A DNA stretch of 64,000 nucleotides, taken from Hydrogenophaga pseudoflava NBRC 102511 (GTDB lineage: Bacteria; Pseudomonadota; Gammaproteobacteria; Burkholderiales; Burkholderiaceae_C). The translations under genes were made by a program, and so were the position numbers. The notes below the pieces were generated by a model. It worked only from the letters and a program-made list of their open reading frames with translations, had not been told where the DNA came from and did not search any database. Each line of letters begins with the position of its first letter. Within the stretch, counting starts at the first letter, position 1. Below are positions 43,537 to 52,251 of this stretch, piece after piece. The stretch spans positions 107,340 to 171,339 of the forward strand of contig NZ_BCWQ01000013.1 of the NCBI RefSeq assembly GCF_001592285.1. The letters are read 5' to 3'.

Positions 43537-44460
43537 TCAGGAACTGGTGAGAGCGGCGTCGGCTGCCGGTTCAACCGGCTGGCCGGCAGGGATGGCTTCG
43601 GGCTGGGGATCGAGCAGCCCGGTCTGGGTTGGCTCGATCGGCTCCGGCGCGGCGGGCGCAGGCGCGGCGGTGAAGATCGGGAAGGAAGTCGGCATCGGTT
43701 TGCCCAGCGCCACGCTCTGGATCCGAAGGTGCTCGGCCATGACTTTGTTGATGTAGCCGCTGCCGTCGGTGGTCACCGCCCCCACGTAGAGCCGCAGTCC
43801 ACCTTCGACAGAGCCGGCCTGCTTGATGCAATCCTGGAGCACCTTGACGCCGACCCGCAGATTGGAAAGGGGGTCGAAGGCGGCCATGGCGCCCCCGTAG
43901 TCGTCGTACTTGTCGGTGTGGACGCGGGTGAGCACCTGCATCAGGCCCTGAGCGCCCACAGGGCTCTGCGCGTAGGGATTGAAGCGCGACTCGATGGCCA
44001 TGACTGCCAGGATCAGTGTCGGATCAAGGCGCACCTTGGCCCCGACCGCAAAGGCTTCGGCCACCAATGCGCCCAGCGGCTCCGGCGCCACACGGTATTT
44101 GCGGCTGAGCCACTGGGTCACGGCAGCCTGCTGTTTGGGCAGAAGGGGGGGCGGAGCGACCGCAAGGCGGTCGTCATTGCTGTTTTCCGGCATGGGGGCG
44201 GCGTCATCTGCTGCCACCACGGCCGAATCCTGGCGCTCCTGCAACCAGCTCAGCAGCAACTGCTCCATATTCGAGCGCAGTTCGCTTTGCACGGCGAGTG
44301 CAATGACCAGCACCGCAAAGCCAGCACCCAGCGCGACCATGCCGTTGCGAGTGAGGGCGACGAAGCCCCTGTACGCATCGGCGAGCGCGATGAACACGGA
44401 AGATTGGACAGCGGAGGCGCTGCTCTTTTGCTGCGCCTCTGAAATGGAAAGCGTTGTCAT
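43537..44460 (-). CDS. Membrane-anchored lytic transglycosylase (SLT domain)
   Basis: 307 residues. Helix at about 41-58 anchors it in the inner membrane; the SLT domain spans about 130-240 with catalytic Glu157 in MAIESRFNPYAQS and GAQGLMQV, GYINKVM. The C-terminal 60 residues are Pro/Ala-rich. It cleaves peptidoglycan glycan strands. Preceded by its own promoter (44606-44634) and a palindrome. Downstream, 260 bp away, is the glyA riboswitch. Confidence 0.88.
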   Translation of the reverse strand: MTTLSISEAQQKSSASAVQSSVFIALADAYRGFVALTRNGMVALGAGFAVLVIALAVQSELRSNMEQLLLSWLQERQDSAVVAADDAAPMPENSNDDRLAVAPPPLLPKQQAAVTQWLSRKYRVAPEPLGALVAEAFAVGAKVRLDPTLILAVMAIESRFNPYAQSPVGAQGLMQVLTRVHTDKYDDYGGAMAAFDPLSNLRVGVKVLQDCIKQAGSVEGGLRLYVGAVTTDGSGYINKVMAEHLRIQSVALGKPMPTSFPIFTAAPAPAAPEPIEPTQTGLLDPQPEAIPAGQPVEPAADAALTSS

Positions 44461-44605
44461 GTTGTCGCTCCTTGCAGGGCTGCGCCGACCACAAGGTCTG
44501 ATGCAGCGGTGAGGGGGGCGCCATCAATGGCGGTTTCGCGGGCACCTGTGGTGTTTGAGGGGTGCCGACGTCGTGAGGGTTTACCCGGAACGGAAAACGG
44601 GGCGA

Positions 44606-44634
44606 ATGGTATGTGCCCGTTAATGTTCGGTCAA
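44606..44634 (-). promoter_or_regulatory. Predicted sigma70-like promoter of the lytic transglycosylase
   Basis: Reading the minus strand: TTGACC (-35), a 17-bp spacer, then TACCAT (-10). The transcript would start near 44599 and have about 139 nt of leader before the ATG at 44460. Spacing and the five-of-six -35 match make it the best-looking promoter in the window. Confidence 0.6.
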
Positions 44635-44635
44635 T

Positions 44636-44656
44636 GTTTTAAACGTCGTTTAAAAC
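44636..44656. promoter_or_regulatory. 21-bp palindrome, probable operator
   Basis: Perfect 10-bp arms GTTTTAAACG and CGTTTAAAAC around one central base. It begins one base beyond the -35 element of the predicted transglycosylase promoter, with its centre about 47 bp upstream of the likely start, where activators usually bind. No T-run follows, so it is not a terminator. The cognate regulator is unknown. Confidence 0.55.
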
Positions 44657-44795
44657 AATATTTGGTTATTAAGATATTGAGGATTTTGCCCTTGTTTGCA
44701 GATTCCTAGCGGCGGGTCCAGCACACATGCAGGTTGCCGTCCATCCGCCTTTTCGATGCCGTTCGTCGGGTAAGCCAGTCGTTGCACCTGGTTGC

Positions 44796-45075
44796 AGCAC
44801 GGGGTGCTACCGCCAGTCGGACAGACTGAAGTGCACGGGTAACTGAGCGTCTCTGCGCTTGAAATCGAGACGCTTCCGGCGTAATCTTCAACCGTCGGTT
44901 GTGATGACCGGCATTCAGCCGATCAGGCAGTTCAGCTGCCAGTCGGCTCCCAATGGAAGCAATCTCTTGCTTCCAGGCGTCAGGGACATTCAACTCCCTG
45001 TCTGCCAGCCCCGACGGCAAGTGCAGTTTGCCCGCCGTCAACCCCGGCAGGCTCTCCTGCCGGGGTTTCTTTTTT
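44796..45075 (+). ncRNA. Candidate structured small RNA ending in an intrinsic terminator
   Basis: Within the 717-bp gap between the transglycosylase and the DUF349 gene, the plus strand can fold into consecutive hairpins: AGCAC/GTGCT (44796-44808), CAGTC/GACTG (44814-44828), GCGTCTC/GAGACGC (44847-44873), CAACCG/CGGTTG (44889-44901), a two-part stem AGCCGA..GGCAG/CTGCC..TCGGCT (44917-44948), TGGAAGCAA/TTGCTTCCA (44954-44975), CAGGGA/TCCCTG (44981-45000), GACGGC/GCCGTC (45013-45039), then the terminator. No confident ORF is present (the open frame on the minus strand begins with TTG and resembles nothing). It does not match the tmRNA, RNase P, SRP or 6S sequences I can recall. The 5' end is unknown. 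Confidence 0.5.
45042..45075 (+). terminator. Rho-independent terminator
   Basis: A perfect 10-bp GC-rich stem CCCCGGCAGG/CCTGCCGGGG with loop CTCT, followed by TTTCTTTTTT. No protein gene lies upstream on this strand within reach, so it most likely ends the structured RNA described above. Confidence 0.9.
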
Positions 45076-45177
45076 GGGCCAGCGCATCAGGTCGTTGGCG
45101 GGTCATCCCGGGCGACAATAGCGGATGTGGTCCATCGCCCGTCGGCGTGGGCGTCTCTCACTGCTGTACCTATCAAT

Positions 45178-47847
45178 ATGTCGCTGTTCTCCCTGCGCAA
45201 GAGCGCGCCCCAGTCTCCCACGCCCGATCCCGCCGCGACACCGGCCGGCGGTGGCGGGGCCGCCTCGACCCCGTCGTCCCACCCTCTGGATGCATTGACG
45301 GGAGGTGCGTTTTCCGCACCTACGAGTGGAGAACGCGCGGCCCGCGTGCGTGCTTGGTTGCAGACCGAGCCAGGCTGGGAGGCCATGAACGAGGTGTTCA
45401 AGGAACTGTCCCAGCGGGACCGCGGGGCCGCCAAGCCTCTGAAGGAAAAGCTCGACGAACTCAAGCGCCAGAAGGCCCAGGAGCACATTGGCGTGGAATG
45501 GGCCCAGAAAGCCCAAGCGCTGATTGCGCAGTCGCGGCTGAACCTGGCCGACGCCATGGCTTGGCAGCGCGATGCCGCGCGGGCAGGGGCGCCGCTGTCG
45601 CGCGAACCACTCGCAGGGCTCAAGGCGGCGCTGGCCGAGCGGGTCAAGGCCATTGAAGACCTGCAGCACCGGGTGCAGGTCGAGCGCGAGTCCGCTGTGT
45701 TGATGGCCCAGCGCATCGAAATCCTCTCGACCAAGTCATGGAAAGAGGCCCAGGCGGGCATTGATGGGCTGCGGGCGGATGTCCAGCAGTGGCAGGCGCA
45801 GGCCAGTGGGCTGGCCGACGACCCCCAGTGGCCCAGCGTGGAGGTGCGGTTTCCGCCCATGCTGGAGGCATCGCGACAGCAGTTGCAACTGGTCTGGGAC
45901 GCCTTTGAAGCCGCACTGGCCCAGGCCGCGGCCGCCGATGCGGACCCGCACGCGCCATTGCCGGCAGTTCCGGTGTGGGCCGATGAGTTGAGGCAGGCGC
46001 GTGGCATCGAGACGCCTGCTGAGGCCGTCAAGACCGACACGCAGGCGGCCGAGCGCCGCGCCCGGGCGCAGGCGGAGCTGCAGAAGGCTTTGGAATCGCT
46101 TGAGCGTGAGCTGGCGCAAGGACATGGCAAGGCCACGCCCAAGGCTGCGGCCGATGTCCGTGCGCTGCTCCGTTCGTCGGGGCGGCTGGTCGGGGCTGAG
46201 CTCGAAGGCAAGGCGAACGCGATTCTGGCCCAGGCCGGTGAACTGGAAGACTGGCAGCGCTGGCGCGCCGACCAGTTGCGTGAGGAGCTGGTTCGCAAAG
46301 CCGAAGCTCTGATGGCAGCGCCAGAAGGGCAGCGTCTGGGTGGCCGCAAGATGCAGGAAACCCTGCGCAGCCTTCGGGACCAATGGAAGACGACGGACCA
46401 AGGTGGGCCAGCCAACCACGCCCTCTGGAAGCGCTTCGATGAGGCCTGCACCCTGGCGCACAAGGAGGTTGAGGTCTGGCTGACTCAGGTGCGCCAGCAG
46501 GCGGAGGCCCACAGGGCCCAGCGGCTGGCGATCATCGACGAGGTCAAAGCCTGGACCTCGGCCCACGCTGGTCAGAGCGACTGGAAAAATCAGATCCGCG
46601 ACCTGCACGCGTTTTCCGAGCGCTGGCGCGAGGCCGGACACCTGAGTGAAAAGGCATTTGCCGAGCTGCAGCCCCTCTGGAAGGCCGCCATGCAGGCCGC
46701 TCACGTCGAACTGGAGGCCGCCCAGGCACAGAGCGTGGCGCGTCGCCGCGCCATGATCGACGAGGCGGTGGCACTGGGTGAGGCGCCTCAGCTGCGCATC
46801 GATGCGGTGAAGGCCTTGCAGCAGCGCTGGCAGGCCGAGGCACACGCGGTGCCGCTGGAGCGAAAGCAGGAACAGAAGCTCTGGGAGGCGTTCCGCCAGC
46901 CGATCGACGCTGCGTTCCAGCGCAAGAGCTCCGAGCGGGAACGCGCCGTGGCCACGCTGAACGCACACGACCAGCGCGTGCTGGATGCTGCTCGTGCGCT
47001 CGATGCCGCCAGCGCCTGCGGCGATGCCCAGCAGATCCGTGCAGCGCAGGCGGCGCTTGAGCAGGCGATGCGGGGTGAAACCCCTGCTCGGGAAGAGGCG
47101 GCCAACGCTCCCGCCTTGGATGGCGCGACGCCACAAGCTGAGACCGCTCCTGAGGCCGCCGATTCGCCCGAGGCAGTGCCGAAGCCAGCATCCGCGCCGG
47201 CCCGCAAGCTGGTGGCCATGCGTGGTGACGACCGGCCGGGCATGAAAAAGGCAGAGCCCGCCGGGCGCGACGAGCGCCGTGGACCCGCTGGACGGGATGG
47301 TCGCGGGGCTCGGGACGCCGGAAGAGGCTCGCGCGATGGCTGGGGGGATGCCCGCCCGCCCCGCGAACCGCGGGGTGCACCGGCTCCCAGGCTGGGCGAT
47401 GCGGCGTTCCGCGCACAGCGCCAGGCGCTTGAGCATGCCGAAGCGGCGCTGCGCAAGCTGGCGGCGCAGGCGCATGGTGAGGTGCTCACGCAGTTGCTGA
47501 CTGCCTGGGAGAGGCGCGATCCGTCGGCAGTGCCGGCAGCCCAGGCCTTGGGCGGCCGTGGGGTGACGGCAGCGCGCGGCTCCTGGGTGCAGTCGCTGGG
47601 AGCGGCGCCGTCCGCGGCCGTACCCGCCGAGGCCTTGTTGCGCCTGGAGATGGCGGCCGAAGTGCCCACGCCCGCCGAACAGGTGGAGGCGCGCCGGCTT
47701 CTGCAGCTGCAGCTGCTGACCCGGCGCCACGAGGCCGCTCCGGCGGACACCTGGCCACAGGATGTGGGGCGTGTGCTGGCCGCACCGTTCGACGCAGGTT
47801 CCGCGCGGCGCCTGCAGCAGGCGCTGAAGGTGCTGCTGCGGCGCTGA
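45178..47847 (+). CDS. DUF349 domain-containing protein
   Basis: 889 residues from the ATG at 45178 (MSLFSLRKSAP); longer in-frame starts would read through the terminator region. Mostly alpha-helical, Ala/Gln/Arg/Glu-rich, with several repeats of the DUF349 type (for example LWKRFDEACTLAHKEVEVWLTQV and LWEAFRQPIDAAFQRKSSERE). A low-complexity Arg/Gly/Asp segment lies near 690-740. Function unknown; DUF349 proteins are cytoplasmic and widespread in betaproteobacteria. Confidence 0.85.
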   Translation: MSLFSLRKSAPQSPTPDPAATPAGGGGAASTPSSHPLDALTGGAFSAPTSGERAARVRAWLQTEPGWEAMNEVFKELSQRDRGAAKPLKEKLDELKRQKAQEHIGVEWAQKAQALIAQSRLNLADAMAWQRDAARAGAPLSREPLAGLKAALAERVKAIEDLQHRVQVERESAVLMAQRIEILSTKSWKEAQAGIDGLRADVQQWQAQASGLADDPQWPSVEVRFPPMLEASRQQLQLVWDAFEAALAQAAAADADPHAPLPAVPVWADELRQARGIETPAEAVKTDTQAAERRARAQAELQKALESLERELAQGHGKATPKAAADVRALLRSSGRLVGAELEGKANAILAQAGELEDWQRWRADQLREELVRKAEALMAAPEGQRLGGRKMQETLRSLRDQWKTTDQGGPANHALWKRFDEACTLAHKEVEVWLTQVRQQAEAHRAQRLAIIDEVKAWTSAHAGQSDWKNQIRDLHAFSERWREAGHLSEKAFAELQPLWKAAMQAAHVELEAAQAQSVARRRAMIDEAVALGEAPQLRIDAVKALQQRWQAEAHAVPLERKQEQKLWEAFRQPIDAAFQRKSSERERAVATLNAHDQRVLDAARALDAASACGDAQQIRAAQAALEQAMRGETPAREEAANAPALDGATPQAETAPEAADSPEAVPKPASAPARKLVAMRGDDRPGMKKAEPAGRDERRGPAGRDGRGARDAGRGSRDGWGDARPPREPRGAPAPRLGDAAFRAQRQALEHAEAALRKLAAQAHGEVLTQLLTAWERRDPSAVPAAQALGGRGVTAARGSWVQSLGAAPSAAVPAEALLRLEMAAEVPTPAEQVEARRLLQLQLLTRRHEAAPADTWPQDVGRVLAAPFDAGSARRLQQALKVLLRR

Positions 47848-47869
47848 TCCGTCCGGCCCGCCCGGGTGC

Positions 47870-48715
47870 TCAGGCGTCCGGGCGGAAGAAGCCGTCGTAA
47901 AGCGTGAGGAGCGCGGGAAACTCCTGGCCGAACCGGAGTCTGCTGACGAAGTAGGCCTCGCAGGTCACGGCAAAAAACTCCGCAGGGTTCGTTGCAGCGT
48001 AGTCGTCCAGCCAGGGCCGTTCGGCGCCGAATCGCTCTGCCATGGACACGCTTTCCCGGAAGTGGTCGTAGGCCTGCGTCATGGTGCTCCGCCAGTGTTC
48101 TCGAGCCTGGGCATCGCTGCGAGTGCTCCAGAGCCCCGCAACCAGGGCGGGCGCGCCGTCCGGGTTGCCCCCTGCATGCATGCCCCGCATGTCGATCTTG
48201 TGCACGAACTCGTGAATCACAACGTTGCTGCCGGTGCCGGCGGCATCGGGAGCCTGGCTAACCTCCTCCCAGCTCAGCATGACCGGCCCCCGGTCCATGG
48301 CTTCGCCAGCCAGCACTTCCTCGTAGTGGTGAACCACCCCGCTGGCGTCGGCGACGCGTCGGCGTGCCAGCGCGGCCCCCGGCTGCACCACGATGCCGAC
48401 GAAGTCGTCGTACCAGGCCAGCGCGTCCAGCGGATTCGACGCGGCTTGGCCTGAGGGAGGACGGATGTGCAGCAGGGGCAGGCAGGCCTGGGCGGCAATC
48501 GCCAGCGCCATGGGGTCGGTCACGACCAGCCCGTGGGCGCCATGAAATTCCTTTTCCATCAGGAAGTGGCCGCTGAGCTGGCGCAGGCGGAAGCGATCCG
48601 GCCCGGAGAGCTCCGCCAGAAAGGGGTGGGACCCAAGAATGGCCGACCACGGCCCGTCGGGCAGTTGGGGCTCCGAACGCCAGCGGCGCGGAAGCCAGCG
48701 CTGCAGTGTCTGCAT
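47870..48715 (-). CDS. mtfA: Zinc-dependent peptidase MtfA
   Basis: 281 residues with the gluzincin motif HEFVH at 168-172 and a downstream acidic residue in the NPAEFFAVTCEAYF segment, which in MtfA supplies the third zinc ligand. In E. coli MtfA inactivates the Mlc repressor and is a peptidase on its own. Last gene of the envelope operon; its start overlaps the lpxH stop by one base. Confidence 0.88.
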   Translation of the reverse strand: MQTLQRWLPRRWRSEPQLPDGPWSAILGSHPFLAELSGPDRFRLRQLSGHFLMEKEFHGAHGLVVTDPMALAIAAQACLPLLHIRPPSGQAASNPLDALAWYDDFVGIVVQPGAALARRRVADASGVVHHYEEVLAGEAMDRGPVMLSWEEVSQAPDAAGTGSNVVIHEFVHKIDMRGMHAGGNPDGAPALVAGLWSTRSDAQAREHWRSTMTQAYDHFRESVSMAERFGAERPWLDDYAATNPAEFFAVTCEAYFVSRLRFGQEFPALLTLYDGFFRPDA

Positions 48716-49509
48716 CACGGGCGCAGATGCGAAAAGCCGCTGTGGCTGAGGCGCAGGATGTCCAGCCGGGCTGGGGTGGCTGCGGCGTCCCAGTCGCTGA
48801 GCACCACGCGTTGCAGACCCTCTCCCAGGTCGTGCGTCGCAGGGCGGTGGGTGTGTCCGTGGATCAGTGTGGCGGCACCAGCGGCTCGGAGCCAGCGGCG
48901 CGCCTCTTCCGCGTCGACATCCGCCCACAGCGCAGGGTCGTGCGCCAGGCTCTTCTTGCGGGCTTCGCTGCGTTCGCGCAGGTCGCGCGCCACGGCTTCC
49001 CGCTGGGCGAGCGGTTGGGCCAGGAAGCTGCGCTGCCATTCTGCAGAGCGGACCATGGCCCGGAAGGCCAGGTAGTCGGTGTCGTCCAGGCACAGCGCGT
49101 CGCCGTGGCTGAGCAGCCAGCGCGCCCCCATGAATTCGAGCACTGTGGGATCATCCAGGCCCTGCATGCCGCAGGCGCTCAGGGCAGAGGGGCCAACGAG
49201 GAAATCCCGGTTGCCGCACATGAAGAACACCGGCGTGTCGATGCTGTGCTGGTGCAGCTGCCGGGCGCACAGGGCGCCGAAGGAGTCCGGGTTCTCCAGC
49301 GCATCGTCTCCGACCCACACTTCAAACAGGTCGCCGAGAATGAACAGTGCATCGGCCCGTTCCTCTGGCGGGCGTTCCAGGTAGCGCCACCAGGCGCCCA
49401 AGGTCTGTGGCTCCCCGGGGTGCAGATGGAGGTCTGAAATGAAATCGACCGCCTGCCAGTGCGCGGGGGCGCGCAGCTCGGCAAAGCGGTCGACAGGCAG
49501 GTTCGTCAT
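48715..49509 (-). CDS. lpxH: UDP-2,3-diacylglucosamine diphosphatase
   Basis: 264 residues of the calcineurin-like phosphoesterase fold: DFISDLHLHPGEPQT, GDLFEVWVGDD, CGNRDFLVG and HGHTHRPATHDL supply the dimetal ligands. It makes lipid X from UDP-diacylglucosamine in lipid A biosynthesis. Lies directly behind ppiB, a frequent betaproteobacterial arrangement. Confidence 0.95.
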   Translation of the reverse strand: MTNLPVDRFAELRAPAHWQAVDFISDLHLHPGEPQTLGAWWRYLERPPEERADALFILGDLFEVWVGDDALENPDSFGALCARQLHQHSIDTPVFFMCGNRDFLVGPSALSACGMQGLDDPTVLEFMGARWLLSHGDALCLDDTDYLAFRAMVRSAEWQRSFLAQPLAQREAVARDLRERSEARKKSLAHDPALWADVDAEEARRWLRAAGAATLIHGHTHRPATHDLGEGLQRVVLSDWDAAATPARLDILRLSHSGFSHLRP

Positions 49510-49532
49510 CGGTCAGGGATGCACCCTGAGCC

Positions 49533-50039
49533 TCAGAGCGCGACGGCCTTCTCGATCACCACGTCCTGCTTGGGCACGTCGTCGTGGAAGCCGCGGCGAC
49601 CGGTGGGGGAGGCTTCGATCTTCTTTACCACATCGGACCCCGACACCACCTTGCCGAACACCGCATAGCCCCAGCCCTGGGCGCTCGGAGCGGTGTGGTT
49701 CAGGAAAGCGTTGTTGGCGACGTTGATGAAGAACTGGGCGCTGGCCGAATGCGGGTCGCTGGTGCGCGCCATGGCCACGGTGTAGATCTCGTTGCGCAGG
49801 CCATTGTTGGCTTCGTTCTGGATCGGGGCGTCGGTGGCTTTCTGGTTCATGCCGGGCTCGAAGCCGCCGCCCTGCACCATGAAGCCGGGGATCACGCGAT
49901 GGAACACGGTGTTGTTGTAGTGGCCCTTGTTGACATAGGCCAGGAAGTTGGCGGTCGTCAGTGGGGCTTTTTCGGCGTCGAGTTCGAGCGTGATGACGCC
50001 GAGGCCCGTGATGTGCAGTTCGACCTGGGGGTTGGCCAT
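49533..50039 (-). CDS. ppiB: Cytoplasmic peptidyl-prolyl isomerase (cyclophilin)
   Basis: 168 residues, no signal peptide. Cyclophilin core with [40 protein letters not shown] and [15 protein letters not shown]. Tandem with the periplasmic ppiA (2 bp apart). Confidence 0.96.
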   Translation of the reverse strand: MANPQVELHITGLGVITLELDAEKAPLTTANFLAYVNKGHYNNTVFHRVIPGFMVQGGGFEPGMNQKATDAPIQNEANNGLRNEIYTVAMARTSDPHSASAQFFINVANNAFLNHTAPSAQGWGYAVFGKVVSGSDVVKKIEASPTGRRGFHDDVPKQDVVIEKAVAL

Positions 50040-50041
50040 GT

Positions 50042-50767
50042 TCAGTTCTCCAGAGTGGCTTTGAGGATGGTGACGGGCGTCTTGGGGACATCCGTCGGGA
50101 AGGGGCCGCCGGCACCGGTGGGCGTGGCCTTGATCTTGTTGACCACGTCCATGCCGGCGATCACCTTGCCGAACACGGTGTAGCCAAACAGTTGTCCGGC
50201 CGCCAGCAGATTGGCGCGAGGCACATTTTCATAGACACGGCCGCCGTATTCGAAGCGCGGCACAGGATCCCCTGGCGGGATGGGGGTCGGGTCCAGGAAG
50301 GCGTTGTCCTTGACGTTGATGAAAAACTGGGCGGTTGCGGAGTGCGGGTCGTTGGTGCGCGCCATGGCGACCGTGCCCACCACGTTGCGCGGGCCACCTC
50401 GCTCCAGCGCCGCCTGGCCCTCGTGCACCACCGGTGCGCGGGTGGGCTTCTCGCGGTAGCGGGCGTCGTATCCGCCACCCTGGACCATGAAGTTGTTGAT
50501 CACGCGGTGGAACACCGTGCCGTCGTAGTGTTTGTCACGGACGTATTGAAGGAAGTTTTCGACCGTCTTGGGTGCCTTGTCGGGGTACAGCTCCAGCACG
50601 ATGTCACCGGCCGAGGTGCTCAGGCGAACCTTGGGGTTCGACGCGCCGGCGGCCCTGGCATCCGATATGGACAGGGCGCCGAAGGTGCATGCCGCCAGGG
50701 TGGCGAGTACAAGGGTGCGCACCGAGGTCCGGCGGTTCAGGGTGGTGTGATCAAGCTCGGACGGCAT
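50042..50767 (-). CDS. ppiA: Periplasmic peptidyl-prolyl isomerase (cyclophilin A)
   Basis: 241 residues: a signal peptide to about ARAAG, then the cyclophilin domain with [16 protein letters not shown] and [20 protein letters not shown]. An insertion of about 20 residues ([20 protein letters not shown]) distinguishes it from the cytoplasmic copy. Stop and start with the flanking L,D-transpeptidase share one base. Confidence 0.93.
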   Translation of the reverse strand: MPSELDHTTLNRRTSVRTLVLATLAACTFGALSISDARAAGASNPKVRLSTSAGDIVLELYPDKAPKTVENFLQYVRDKHYDGTVFHRVINNFMVQGGGYDARYREKPTRAPVVHEGQAALERGGPRNVVGTVAMARTNDPHSATAQFFINVKDNAFLDPTPIPPGDPVPRFEYGGRVYENVPRANLLAAGQLFGYTVFGKVIAGMDVVNKIKATPTGAGGPFPTDVPKTPVTILKATLEN

Positions 50768-52251
50768 CAGGGAGTCCCTTCATGAAAAATCTTCCACTGG
50801 TCGCTTTCACGAGCCCAGTACTGGCGCCGGGTCACCCCTCGGCTCTGACCTTGTGGCACCTCTCCGAAGGTGACCACCATCGTGTCCTGCTGGTCCTGCC
50901 AGCGGAGCACGGAAACATCCTTGATGTCGACTGCTCTCACGCCTTTGGCGGAGTCTGGACCAGCCTCCGGTCGGCCGCCGCCGGACCCGCTCCCGGCGAG
51001 CAACTTGCTGGAGTAGAACGCGCTCAGGCGTTCGCTCTGGCCCGCGCTCTTGGCTTCTTTCCAGGAGGCCAGTGCGCTTTCGAACGCAAGCCGTTCGGCG
51101 TCGAGTTCCTCCGGTTGCACCCATTGGAGTTCGGGGGCGATCACCACCGGCGTGGTGCGGATCTGCACGGTGGCCAGCAGTCGTTCGAGATCCGGGTTGG
51201 ACAGCACCACGCAGCCGTCCGACGCTTGTGGCGCCCGGACAAACTGCTCGCGCGGTGTTCCATGCAGCCAGATGCCGCTGCCGGTCTTGCCGCGCTGCAG
51301 GTCCAGCGGGTTCGGGTAGTTGATGGGCAGCGCACCGACGCCATAGAGGTCGGGCAGGCTGTCCGGGTGCAGATTGCTGGTGATGTAGTAGACGCCCAGA
51401 GGTGTGCGCTTGTCGCCTTCGACTTCTTTCTCGATGCCCGACAAGCCGACCGAGATGTAGAAGTCGCCCAGCAGCCTGAGCCTGGGAGGGGCCGCCAGCA
51501 AGCCGTTCGTACCGCCGGACGGCGTCTGGTTCTCGAACAGGTACAGGCGTGACCGGGACGCGTCGACGGCGATCGCATGCCTGCTCTGGGAGGAGAGGCT
51601 CAGGAACTGGGAAGGAATGGCTCCTTCGGGTGGTCTTTCGGTCAACGCACGTAGGCGTCGGCGCGACTCGTCCCGAAGAACGGCGAGCTGTTGCGCCGCC
51701 GCAATAGCGGTGGTGTCGGGCACGTCACCCAGCTGGCGGACCGGCCGGACCTGCAGGCTCAGCAGGTCTCCGTGCACGAGGTGCGCGAGGTGGAAGTTGG
51801 GGTGATCGCGGACCAGGCGATCGGCTTGTGACAGCGCCGCGCGGTGCTGGCCCTGGCTGATGAGACGGTAGATGTCGATCAGCCTGGCCTCGGCCCGACC
51901 CAACAAAGGGGCGACGCGGGCCATGGCGTCGTCCGACAGCGGTTGTGGTCGCAGGCCGGAGGGCCTGGTCACCGACTTGATGGCATCGGGCGCGTCGTGC
52001 ATCCGGGCCATGGCGGCATCAATGATCGACGGGCCAGTCCCCGCGGTATCCGTTGAGGCCGATCCTGCAGGCGAGTCGTCCCGGAAGAGCAGGGGATCCA
52101 CAGGTCCCTGGTGCAAGAACGCAAGGAGAGAGCCTGACAGGGCTGCAAATGCCAAGGCTCCGATCAGCCATCGGGGCAGGCCGGAGACGGTGCGCAGGGA
52201 GGCGGCTGGTACGCTGGCGTGACCCCGTTGGAAAAACCGCCGACCGGCCAT
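50767..52251 (-). CDS. L,D-transpeptidase (YkuD domain) membrane-anchored protein
   Basis: 494 residues: one N-terminal anchor helix (WLIGALAFAALSGSLLAFL), a TPR-like helical stretch around 120-170, a YkuD domain from about 225 to 365 with the catalytic set HG at 330-331 and SDGC (Cys347), and a C-terminal region (about 380-494) ending in a short Cds6-like SH3/SnoaL-type domain (WKIFHEGTP). L,D-transpeptidases form 3-3 crosslinks or attach proteins to peptidoglycan. It shares one base with the TPR gene upstream. Confidence 0.88.
   Translation of the reverse strand: MAGRRFFQRGHASVPAASLRTVSGLPRWLIGALAFAALSGSLLAFLHQGPVDPLLFRDDSPAGSASTDTAGTGPSIIDAAMARMHDAPDAIKSVTRPSGLRPQPLSDDAMARVAPLLGRAEARLIDIYRLISQGQHRAALSQADRLVRDHPNFHLAHLVHGDLLSLQVRPVRQLGDVPDTTAIAAAQQLAVLRDESRRRLRALTERPPEGAIPSQFLSLSSQSRHAIAVDASRSRLYLFENQTPSGGTNGLLAAPPRLRLLGDFYISVGLSGIEKEVEGDKRTPLGVYYITSNLHPDSLPDLYGVGALPINYPNPLDLQRGKTGSGIWLHGTPREQFVRAPQASDGCVVLSNPDLERLLATVQIRTTPVVIAPELQWVQPEELDAERLAFESALASWKEAKSAGQSERLSAFYSSKLLAGSGSGGGRPEAGPDSAKGVRAVDIKDVSVLRWQDQQDTMVVTFGEVPQGQSRGVTRRQYWARESDQWKIFHEGTP

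Noticed and set aside
44706..45041. 111-codon minus-strand open frame inside the structured intergenic region.
   Set aside because: Starts with TTG, has no ribosome site or recognisable domain, and overlaps the conserved-looking hairpins and terminator of the opposite strand.
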